Source: Thuidium tamariscinum
Lineage: Eukaryota; Streptophyta; Bryopsida; Hypnales; Thuidiaceae
Assembly: GCA_947034885.2 (NCBI GenBank)
Contig: OX344752.2
Location: 2,666,001-2,730,000 of the forward strand
Length of the DNA: 64,000 nt
Direction of reading: 5' to 3'
This document shows positions 38,237-48,175 of the stretch, in pieces; the first letter of the stretch is position 1; each line of letters begins with the position of its first letter. Made by a program: the position numbers and the translations under genes. The notes under the pieces were generated by a model that saw only the letters and a program-made list of their open reading frames with translations, was not told the origin of the DNA and ran no database searches.

Positions 38237-39590
38237 ATGGAGGGGTACGATCAACACTTAACGAAGTCCGTGACTACACTCGTTCTTACTTTGTTGCTGC
38301 TCGCCAAGAACGTCGATGGAAGATTTCACATAAGAAATGGCCAAAACTGGCGCAAAGCTCACGCAACTTTCTATGGGGGTGCTGATGCGTCAGGAACTAT
38401 GGGTACCACATCTTGTCCCTTGAACAGTTCACAGACAACTATCTAACCTGCTAATTGGAATTTTAAGTGTTCATTTCTCGAAACTGATTTTTTCTTCTAT
38501 TAATTAGAGTCGATGACCACGTAATCGCAACTTGCAAGTAAAATGTTTGTTTACTTCGAAGAGAGAGACATCTGGAGATGATCTATAATCATAATAACGA
38601 AGTAAGAATCCCCGACCACCTGCTCACCTGTGGCACTTCAACAAGAGCCACTAGCTATATCGAATGCGGATGTGGTTTGACATGCAGGTCGGTGGATTCT
38701 AATCAAGTCCTTTAAATAAATATTGTGCAGGCGGTGCTTGCGGTTACGGAAACCTCCACAGCACGGGCTATGGAGTTGATTCGACTGCCTTGAGCACAGC
38801 ACTCTTTAACAAAGGGGCAAAATGCGGAGCTTGCTTTGCACTCCAATGCTACCGTTCGAAATGGTGTCTTCCAGGTACACCTGTAATTACCGTCACAGCC
38901 ACGAACTTCTGCCCTCCCAACCGTGAGGGTGACGGCACCCCAGGGTGGTGCAATCCACCGTTGCGACATTTCGATCTTGCACAGCCTAGCTTCACCAAAC
39001 TTGCCAAGTACAGAGCAGGCATCGTCCCCGTTCTCTTCAGAAGGTGAGCTTTATGGTGATATTAAGACAGATTTATGGATTGTGTTTTCCGGCCTAGGCG
39101 AATGTATATCAATTCTAACGAAGTTTCATCAATAGGTGGCTCTCTGCAGACGGTAACGTTGCAGAAACAATCTTTGTCAAGAAATTTATCACGAGAATTG
39201 CACACATTGATCAAGTTAGTAGCTTGCATACAGTACTTCAAGCTTCTCACCGACAATCGTTGTACTGTGTCCTTCAGAGTACCATGCCAGAAGAAAGGTG
39301 GCATCAGATTCACCATCAATGGGAATAAGTACTTCAATCTCATCCTGGTTCACAACGTTGGCGGTAAAGGCGATGTTCTCGCAGTTGACATAATGGGATC
39401 CAACACCAAATGGCAGCCCATGCATCGAAATTGGGGACAGAACTGGCAGACAAACTCATTATTGGTTGGCCAGGCACTCTCCTTCCGAGTGACGACCAGC
39501 GATGGTGTCACTGTGACCTCTTTGAATGCCGCTCCGGCTGAGTGGCACTTTGGCCAGACCTTCGAGGGAGCTCAGTTTAACAGCAACTAA
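38237..39590 (+). CDS. Alpha-expansin
   Basis: Secreted wall-loosening protein that disrupts cellulose-hemicellulose contacts without hydrolysis. Three exons, 38237-38402, 38731-39043 and 39278-39590, join in frame through GT-AG introns to give 263 residues; alpha-expansins are usually about 250-260. An N-terminal hydrophobic segment (residues 11-28) is a signal peptide. The double-psi beta-barrel domain shows [36 protein letters not shown] and the HFDLAQP motif with the conserved Asp. The [12 protein letters not shown] hinge leads to the C-terminal CBM63-type domain ([33 protein letters not shown]). The GACGYGNL insertion and spacing are alpha-type rather than beta-type. The start is the first ATG of the signal-peptide exon. 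All key residues look intact. Confidence 0.95.
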
Positions 39591-40947
39591 CTTCTGCTCC
39601 GACTTAAATCGACCAAATTCAGACACTTGACGCCAAGAGATTTTCAGCATTGGAGAGCACAACTTAACCAAAAGCTTATTTTAAAGAACTTGACTGTTGG
39701 ACCCAAGTCCTCAGGACTCCAGACAAACAGAAGTGCGCACTACCAAGCACTACTCAGGTTCTTGGACATCTTAACTGAACCAAATTCTCAGACCGGTGAT
39801 TACTCGGGTTAGAAAGCAGAAAATAGCCGCGCTCTCCTGCTCAATTTTTACAGCACCGCTTGATTTTACAGGAATGATATACTAATGAGAAGCCGAGTTA
39901 TAAGTAGGTAGCTCGGTCATAGTGTAGTCTTGATGTAGCAGTATCTCTATTTGAACGTCTTAAGCGTGGTCCCTGAGTGGTCCCAGCAGAAAATCTGATG
40001 CAAACACCCACTACTAACAGCACAATAACTGAAGGGCGGGCGCACCTTGTCGTAGTCAATCGAGGCTATGGTGGATCATCTTACTGTCCCATGCGTTCCT
40101 TCTTGGGGTTGTCAGCAGTGGTGTGCTCATTATGGCAATAATCTGTCACCCGCATTAGCCTCAGCGTCTCTGATACTTCCGCTTGTACCATAATATTCAA
40201 TGAAATGATTGATTCCCTCAATTCCCTGCCAAGTGATGTCCTGAGGTTCTGAGTTGTTGGATGTTTCATGTCCTCCAGAAAAGAAGAAATAACCGGTAAT
40301 TGATAGCTCAGAGCAAGCCCATCCAACTTCCAGTGTAGCGATATCAAATAATCTGAACAGCAACGGGTAATTGCAGTCCAGGTAACAAATGAACACATCA
40401 ACTCAAATCAGAAGAGTAGAAAGTGGAAGCCTGAGAATACGGCTAATAAATTAAGGTATTAATACAATCACTGTCGAGATGTAGAATGCTGATATTCAAC
40501 GTTCTCTCTTCCAAAAACGATTGGGAGGTTCTCGAACAGCACTTGAGTGATCAGCATCACCAACTGGGCACATGCCTGATCACATTTAACCTACTAAGCT
40601 TGAATCAATCATCTATGCATGCAATGATTTTGCAGCATCCTACACTAGCCAAAGTCATATTCAGTATTCGAAAACTGCTTTCTAATGCAGTTCTAAGTTC
40701 CCAATCAGGTATTAGACACAGGCTCACAAATAGGTTGCACTGCCAAATTCGTGAACCAGCTTATTCCCACAAGGTTCAGGAACGTTGTACATAAATCTAA
40801 GTTAGTCATAGATCATGGTTCCCAAGTTCAAAGAGTCGCTCTTAGGTGCTCCTACTTTGTAAGCATCAACAAGAAGAGGACTCCTTGAGTGCCAGTTCTT
40901 GGTCTTCTATTGTTGGCAACAAACTTAAGTAAGAAGGAGAAGATTGG
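39591..40947. other. Convergent intergenic region between expansin (+) and GT43 (-)
   Basis: Presumed 3' ends of both genes. The minus frames at 40081-40401 have no recognised domain. No repeat recognised. Confidence 0.4.
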
Positions 40948-43900
40948 TTAGTTGTCTTTGCGAACAGGTATATTAGCTTGCAAAGGGGTCGAGAGAGTCC
41001 AACCAGAAGGATACGCAAATCCCTTGGGCGCCTCCAGGTGCAGGTGCCACACCATCACCTTTAGGCACCCCGGCGGTCGTCCTTCCATGTGGCTCTCATC
41101 TGGAACCAGCTGCTCTATGAACGTGGTCTCCTGCACAAGCCACGGGAGCTTCAGAATTTACTGATTCTGCCAGAGTAGCTAAAACGAAGACCATGTGAAT
41201 TCTGCTGCGCAAATGCAGAAACTCGTCTCCAAGTGACTACAAAAGAAATATGGAGACTTAAAAGAGTTGAATTATTGCATGATCGATATATCAAGTACCC
41301 ATCTCACTCTCGTAGCTCTGAAAAAATTACCAAACAGTAGCCACCAAGCTTCAGGACCATGTTTCGCAATTGTGCACTTATAAACTATGAAACATGTTGG
41401 CCAAAGTGGCTGCTTCTATAGGAATCGAAATAAATCATCAAGAAAGGAAACAAAATATCCCAATAGAAAGCTTATCTTCATTTTTGAATGATATTCTTTG
41501 AAAGTTACTAGAAGGGCGAGACTCGCATGCCGCAATAGGAAGTGATTTTAAGAGAAATATTTCTATTGGGACAAAACTCTCAACATGCGTGCTAGTATCT
41601 CTGACGAGAATTTGGAGCTCAGAATTGTACAAGGTTCAAAAAGGGAAGAAGGAAGAGACCTTTGCAAACTCTGACCCCATATTTAGTTGACATTCTATTG
41701 TAGAGTTGCCTTAGGAGTTGAAAGGGAGAATGTATAAGGACCGTCTCAACGATGAACTGGACTGACCTGGAAACCTTCCTTGACGGTGTCCAGCTGACGG
41801 ATGGGCTCCAAGGTGGGGCGTTTCCACCTGCGAGGGTCCCATAAGATGGTGGAGTTGAAGGCAAAGCCAGACATGTCCACATGAAACCGTCGCAGACGCT
41901 TGCTCTTCGCATTGGTGTGCCACCCGATCACTTTCTCGTCTGTGCACACTGGACCTTCCAGGACGGCCCTCGACTTGCCTGGTGCCAGCATTCCCACCAA
42001 CCAAGTGCCAAAGCGCCTGCCCAAACACACAGGATCAGTACATCGTTTATTCTATTCAAGGTATGTTCGCACTTGGTGTTAAAAATAGTCATCAAAATGA
42101 ATTCACGTGCACATGTGGACTAGATTAACTTTTTTATCACACAGCGCCTAACCAAGCGCGAGCATACCATCGGATGACATGTAAGTGTGGTACCATCTGA
42201 ATTCTTTTATTTCACATTATGATCAATCAAATGGGTCACGACAATGAATCCTAGATTAACCAAAGTCTTTTCAAAGCAGTTCGAAGTAGCAGTGAATACC
42301 AGCAAGCGAAAGGAGGGAGAAGAGATGGAACCGAACTTGACGTGGCGTATCTGCTGAAAGAGCTCCAGTGTATACACGTTGTCATCGTCGGCGAAGTAGA
42401 CGATGCCATCCAACTGATGCTGTTCAATGTGGGCCAAGGCGGTGTTGCGCTGGTAAGTCCCCCGGTCCTTCACATTGGTGAGGTTCCGGTCGCACACCAA
42501 GTGGCGGTACATGAGCCCCGTTTCCCGCAACAGGGCCGCCGTTTCCAGCGACTGCGACTGCATCTCCACCACCAGCCACAGCAGCGGAGGAGGCACCAGC
42601 TTCAGCGTGTGCGCCAAGCGCGTCAGGTAGTACGCCTTGAAGGGCCGCGTGTAGGTGGGCGTCACCACGATGAGCAGCTTCTGAGGCTCCAAAGGCATCT
42701 CCACATCCTCACCACCTGCTAGAATCATATTTCCCACAGCGTTACCTATCCACTCCCGTCATCCTTTAAAACCACGACGTCGGGTCTAAAAAGCTGCGCT
42801 TTCACTGACTTTCCAACAAGGCATCACTCGAAATTTTTGCTTAAGAAACGGACATAAAATCTCAATTCGCAATTATGAGTGCGACTATTGAGTACTCATA
42901 ATTTCAAATTGAGATTCAATACTTAACCAAAAGTTTTGAGCGACAACTTGTAGGAAAGCCACTAAAACCGCAATTCTATTGGGTTATAATACACCTCCTG
43001 ACTCAAAGTATTGAGATCACAGCAAGCAATTGAAGTAGCAGGCGAATATGATAGCAGTCTACACATAAAGCCAGCAAGCAGTTCTGGGTTAAACCGTGCA
43101 AGTGTTAGATTGCAGGAAAGCTAAAAACAATGCGAGTCTAGATAGCAAGACAATACTTGCAGCTTTTATGCCTGAACTTCCAGTTTAAGCTATGGCATTG
43201 AGTTGGCATTAACTGCTAGTGGACTTCACTTGGATTGAGCATAGCAAAACAGAATCCACAAAAAGAGGTAGAGCTAGCCACATGCGCTTTCAGTGAAAGG
43301 TCTACGTCCATGTGCACGAATATGAAGTTTTATATATATGCAAATGCAACTCTTGCTAAGAAAATCTGTAGCACGTGAAAAACAAGTTGTCCGATGCACT
43401 GGAAATTCGAGGGCCAAGGTTTCGACGGACAGCGTAAGTGGGTCACCAGAGCTCGCGGTTTTCATACCTCGAGTTCCACTTAAAGCGATGGCATGAAGTT
43501 CAAACTTGTTCCTTCCTATGGACTTGTCTTGGATTGAGCATAGCTAAACCGAATCCACAACTAGGTGGAGCTAGTCAGGTGCATTTCCAGTGAAAGAGCT
43601 ATGTACATCAGTATGAAGATGCGACTCTTGCAAGGAATTCTATAGCATTTGCACGAGAAGTTAGAAGCACTGGAAATTTCGAGGCTCAAAGTTCCGACGG
43701 ACAGCATAGGCTAGAAATCTAAGCTCGCGACTATGAGCCTGGAGTTTCGGTTTAAGCATTGGCATGAAGTTCAGACATACTTCCCGAGGACTTCTCTAGG
43801 ACTGAGCCTAGCTAAACGGAATCCACAACTACGTAGAGCTGGCCGGGTGCATTTTCAGTGAAAGGGCTACGTACATCAGTACAAGTGAACGAAGATGCAA

Positions 43901-44423
43901 TCTCTTGCAAGGAATTCTAGAACCCTTACATCCAGTAGATGTGCATGAAGACAACTCTTTGCACGAGAAGGTGTTACACGCACTGACAATTCGAGGCTCA
44001 AGGTTTCATAGCTGGTTCACCTGCGAAAGCGTTGCCGATCTCGGCAGAAATCTTCGTCTCAGTGAACGCATCCCCAACCATGGACCTTCCGAACAACGCA
44101 TCCCCCTCTTTCCCCTCGCCAGCGACCGACTCCGGCGCATACAACTGCCACTGCTGCGGCGTGAACCACCCCACCACCACCCCAATAGCGAAGCACACCC
44201 CGAACTGCGTCAACAGCTTCTTCCAACTCCTCATCTTAGGGGCGCCTTTCCCGAACCCATGGCCAGTTTCCATGGCCATTGCCAGCACCACCGCCCTCAA
44301 AAACGGCGATGAAGAAGAAGTCGCTCCTGGAGCCGAGAAATCAAGTTTGCAACTGACAGTTGCTGCTGTTGTTGCTCGAGGTTCACGGATTTGCGATGAT
44401 AAGGATCTTCTCATGGAGGCCAT
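40948..44423 (-). CDS. GT43 family glycosyltransferase (IRX9/IRX14-like, xylan backbone)
   Basis: Type II Golgi membrane protein of the family that elongates the xylan backbone (family knowledge). Exons on the minus strand are 44423-44021, 42715-42337, 42016-41767 and 41130-40948, all GT-AG. They give 404 residues ending TAA at 40948-40950. Start [11 protein letters not shown] is preferred over an in-frame ATG 66 bases upstream because IRX9-type proteins begin MAS(I/M)RR. A single membrane segment lies at about residues 70-88. The catalytic region has [32 protein letters not shown], the DDDN metal-binding motif (residues 244-247), [54 protein letters not shown] and the WHLHLEA C-terminal block. 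Intron 1 (about 1.3 kb) and the leader carry tandem repeats. Whether it is IRX9- or IRX14-type needs a tree. Confidence 0.93.
43166..44010 (-). repeat. Three tandem copies of a 270-296 bp unit in GT43 intron 1
   Basis: Units start near 43166, 43462 and 43731. Each contains, in order, TTAAGC..TGGCAT, GGA(C/T)TTC or similar, GA..GAGC(A/C)TAGC, GAATCCACAA, TTTCAGTGAAAG, CTACGTCCAT-like and CACTG.AAATTCGAGG words. The third copy runs into the exon 1 donor at 44020. Confidence 0.8.
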
Positions 44424-44450
44424 GTCGATCACGACATCACTAACCTCTTC

Positions 44451-44657
44451 ATTGCTAGCTTCAAACCCAAAGAATCCAGTCCCTATCAAGGTAGATCTAG
44501 ACGAGCTTGGCTACTTCGCCATTGCCAGCTTCAAACCCAAAGAATCCAGTCCCTAGCAAGATAGATCTAGACGAGCTTAGCTACTTCGCCATTGCCAGCT
44601 TCAAACCCAAAGAGTCCAGTCCCTGTCAAGGTAAATCTAGACGAGCTTGGCTAGTTC
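44451..44657 (-). repeat. Three tandem copies of a 70-bp unit just upstream of the GT43 start
   Basis: Copies at 44451, 44521 and 44591 (exact period 70), each beginning ATTGC(T/C)AGCTTCAAACCC and containing TAGATCTAGACGAGCTTGG-like sequence. Very few mismatches, so the duplication is young. Lies within 30 bp of the ATG on the 5' side, in the presumed leader or core promoter. Confidence 0.92.
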
Positions 44658-45835
44658 GATTTGCTTCTCTATAAGCTTTCTACAGAAGCGCCCATGGATT
44701 TTTTTCATGTGGGTCACCAGTGAGCCCTAAACCCTAAGTGTCAGATGCCCACGAGCTCTCGCGCTGGTTCATCTGAAGAAGAGGTACCTGTTGCTGCAAA
44801 GATACCCTACTTCGGCAGCACTGACACATGGTGTGAGTGAACGCTACTTTCGCTCTCTCACTCTCTCGTTCTCACTTGCGCCCATTGTTACGGTTTCTGC
44901 TGACTCTCAAATCTGTTGCAGAGGAACGGGGACACTCCATGTTCAAATGTGAGAGCTCTCCATCTTTCTCGGTCTCTCTCAGGCTTGCACCGTCGTGCTC
45001 AGGGTGTTGTAAGGGAGTCCCACCTTCGCAATCGCCCAGAACGCAAGCGCGTCGACATCATTCCTCACAAATTGTAGTGGATGGAGGCAGAACTGTACTG
45101 GTACTGAAATTACTTAAAGACACGCTACACTAGAGAGTTCCGAAACCCTCAAACCGATAGAGTGAGGGACAGGGGCTTGAACGTACACAGCCAAATTCCA
45201 CACTAAGAAATTCGGGCAACAACAACAATAGCACGCTAGGTTTCTATTACGCTACGACTCGCTATCGCCGTTGTTAGCAGTTCCAGTTTCTACCTACAAG
45301 AGCTCGATCATTCGTCGTCTCCGCAACAAAACCCTGACCGACACTGTTCCAAACGTGACTGCCAAACACGCAATTGCTAAAAACCTGCGGCCCACTCACA
45401 CAATCTGCCAACTGAAAAACTAGAAAGTTCCACGAATCTGAAACACAAGGCCCTCGGGGTGCCTTGTCAACTTCGTACTCCGTACTATTTTGGGGTCAAC
45501 CGGAACCTACAAACTACTGTAGAGTGAACTGCGAATGCCACAAATCCGACAGACATCCTAAACCCCTAATGAATAGTGTTGTCGTGCAGAATAACATAGA
45601 TTACGTAGAATTGATGCCATCAATTCCTTCACCGAATCCAGATTCCCGTAATATTATCTTTGCAGAATGAAAATCTAAAAAAAAGACTAGCCAATCTATC
45701 CCTGCCAAGTTGACCTAACAAGTGGATAAGGTGGACTGCGCCACTGCAGTGAGTCCTTTGTTCTCGAGGCTCGAGTCTCGACGTCACAGAGAGCAGAACT
45801 GCATTTGCATTCTGTCGTTTTCTTTCTCCGTCGCA
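44658..45835. promoter_or_regulatory. Shared upstream region of divergent GT43 (-) and 45836 (+) genes
   Basis: About 1.2 kb between the two start regions holds no recognised coding exon. CT-rich leader-like stretches occur at 44840-44990 and 45750-45835. No individual promoter element is claimed. Confidence 0.4.
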
Positions 45836-47128
45836 ATGGTGATGGCCGTGGCTATGGCACATTCAGCAGCTGCTACTCTTGGTTCCTCGTTCATCGCCGC
45901 TCGCACTTCCTCCGCTCCGGAATTGCAACTTCGGATATCCGGAATCCCCAGATGTCTTCCTGTCTACGCCGCGCAATTGCAAGGTGAGTGCTGTTACACC
46001 CAAACATCTTTGTAATGACCTTCTCTGAAATGACATTCGTGAAGATTATGCACACTTGCCACTCTAGCATTGAGTGTAGCAGACTTGCCACGCATTCAAA
46101 CTATGGAATAGTGAAAAAGGGTTGAGTGCATTGTGGTTTTTGTTAGTTTCTTTGGAATTCTTATTTGTGAACCAAGCTCCTCGCCACTAGGGTTGTACAT
46201 ACTTAATATTTCTGTGAATGCGGTGCGTGATCGTGCGTAACCAATGCTGCTGTTCGTTTTGGCTATGTGAGATTCTGGAAATCGCTTGCATTTGGTTCTG
46301 CGGCTAATGTTTCTCTTCTTCTGCCTCTCTCTCCGGTTGTCTACCAATTCGTCCATCTTCTCTCACTGTCCTTTTAGTGCTTCTGCCTCTCTCTCAATGT
46401 TGTGATCTCGTGACACTTTTTTTGCATCTTCTTCTGTCTCCTCTTTCTTGTTGTCTATGGCCTTCCATGACTCCACATTCCCTTACTGCGCTCTCAACTC
46501 TTCACTGTGAAGCGAGTGAGTTCACGCCAAGAGTGTTGCGATCTCGTAAATCTTTTAAAATTTTTACCTTCTTTTTTGGTGGGAAATATGGACATGAGGA
46601 TTTCAATTGTTGTTTCAAAATTTGTCTCCGTTAAATTGACAAAGGTATATCAGTTGGTCGTGGAGTTGGATTGTTGTTTCAAAAGAAGTCGCCATGAAAT
46701 GTGACTAAGGTGTATCAGTGGTTGTGGACTTGGATTATTGTTTCGCAAGATCTCTCCATTAGATTGACAAAGATGCCTCAGTGGTTGCAGCGAAGACTCC
46801 GATTACGCTCCACATCGGGGAAACTTCACTCACCATCCCCTTTTCTCTAGACTCGGCTAAAGGGCTGAGCTCCGCCATCACGGGGCTGTTGACGACGTTC
46901 AAGGAGAAGGAGAAAGCCGCTCGGCCTAAGCGGTGGGACAACATGGAGTATCGCCAGACGGAAGAGGGTGTCTTCTTCGAGGTCTTCTGCAACCCGAACG
47001 CGCATGCGACGGCGTTTCAGGCCAAGTATTTGGTCACCATCGACGACGCCAAGCTGCGCATTGCGTCGGAAGGGCAGCTCAGTGCTCTCAAATCCGACAT
47101 CGACCAATACATCGAGTCGCAAATCTGA
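45836..47128 (+). CDS. Plastid-targeted protein of unknown function
   Basis: Exon 1, 45836-45983 (MVMAVAMAHSAAATLGSSFI...), is rich in Ser/Ala/Arg and poor in acids, as in a chloroplast transit peptide. It ends at GTGAGT. Exon 2, 46782-47128, continues in frame (VVAAKTPITLHIGETSLTIP) to a TGA stop, giving 164 residues. The mature part, about 115 residues, contains IPFSLDSAKGLSSAI, a basic KEKEKAARPKRWDN stretch, EGVFFEVFCNPN and a C-terminal helix-like SALKSDIDQYIESQI. No membrane segment or enzyme motif seen. An in-frame ATG lies 114 bases upstream at 45722, but the later ATG gives a typical transit peptide. The acceptor before 46782 (CCTCAG) has a poor pyrimidine tract, so that junction is the least certain point. 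I do not recognise the family. Confidence 0.72.
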
Positions 47129-48175
47129 GTTTAGGTGGTCTCGTGCAGGTTGTCCAGGTTTAGGGTTAGGGTTCCGTGCTCGAATTCGTCTCTTATGTCA
47201 GAAACTCTTTGAAATTGAATAATGGTTAGCCACCAGACTCCTGTTTTGAATGCAGTTGTTGTGCTCTTTGTGCTGACATTCGCCCAGAGCATTCTTGAGG
47301 GACTTTCTCGACGCAAGGATTCGGCTTCTTTTTGTGCATAATCTGGGGTCATTTCAGGTGGGAGGTCACTCTTGAAGTGGAAGGCAGTATCACTGTAACA
47401 AGAATGTGCTCATGATACAGTGGCCCACAATACATGCGGAAAGCTTGCATTCAAGATGTGATTCAAGCTGTGATGTTCTACAGTGAAAGGAGCTCATATT
47501 CATGGGAAGTAAAGGGTCATTTGCCTTCAAGTTCCAGAATGTTGTGGTACTAAAAAGAGGATATGGGTGTTGGTTGCTCAGTGACTGACGAACTTTTGAG
47601 TCTTTTTGATGGGCATGAATGTTATTATCTTCCATTGGTTCTTTCTCTGTTACTACTTGAAAATGACAAACTTTAGTTATGCATTTGAGAGAATGAGAAT
47701 AGATGGAGTATTGATATTGAGTGTCCATAGAATGTTATGAACGTTGCGAGGGTGGTACATCTTGAGTTCGTTAAGTACGTAACGCAGTTTTCGTCTCCGT
47801 CTTAAGGAAGCTTTGGAAGCTCCTGGGTGGTAGTTGCGAAGGATACCAAAACATATCCGTTCTAATCCAGGTGTACAGTCTCCAGCCCCTGCGCTTTTGC
47901 TAAAACATTTGATATATGATTTGACATACAGGGAGAATTTATTCCAGCAAGCCAGGGATGAAAAGGATGCATTGTACTGTACACGACAGAAGAATCTGCA
48001 AATTTGACTATGCATACATCGTATGATGAAGAAAATCGGTATCTTTGTGTTCTATATTCATTGGTCACCACCTTACTGCTCATGACAGGTTAACTTGGGT
48101 GTAACGAAATGGGAAAATAAGAGAGTGAGTCTCTCTTGTTGCAGAGTAGAGCTCGTTCTGAAACTGATTAAAAAC
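47129..48175. other. Convergent intergenic region
   Basis: Presumed 3' ends of the plastid-protein gene (+) and methyltransferase gene (-), with a small repeat at 47391-47485. No other gene recognised. Confidence 0.4.
47391..47485. repeat. Small CACTG-ended repeat, copy 1
   Basis: Starts CACTGTAACAAGAAT and ends TTCTACAGTG, short inverted ends. The words AACAAGAAT, TACAGTGG and CACAATACATG recur in the same order at 55676-55740. The ends are CACTA-like, but no convincing three-base target duplication is visible. Confidence 0.45.

Noticed and set aside
39062-39343. Frames on both strands across the second expansin intron
   Set aside because: Explained by the exon-intron structure; the conserved expansin residues fix the splice sites at 39043 and 39278.
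42342-42722. 126-codon plus-strand frame
   Set aside because: Antisense shadow of GT43 exon 2, rich in Arg/Gln/His as expected of a reversed coding strand.
44032-44556. 174-codon plus-strand frame
   Set aside because: Antisense shadow of GT43 exon 1 plus the 70-bp repeats.
47155-47176. GGTTTAGGGTTAGGGTT as a telomeric insertion
   Set aside because: Only two degenerate units, common in plant gene flanks and introns.
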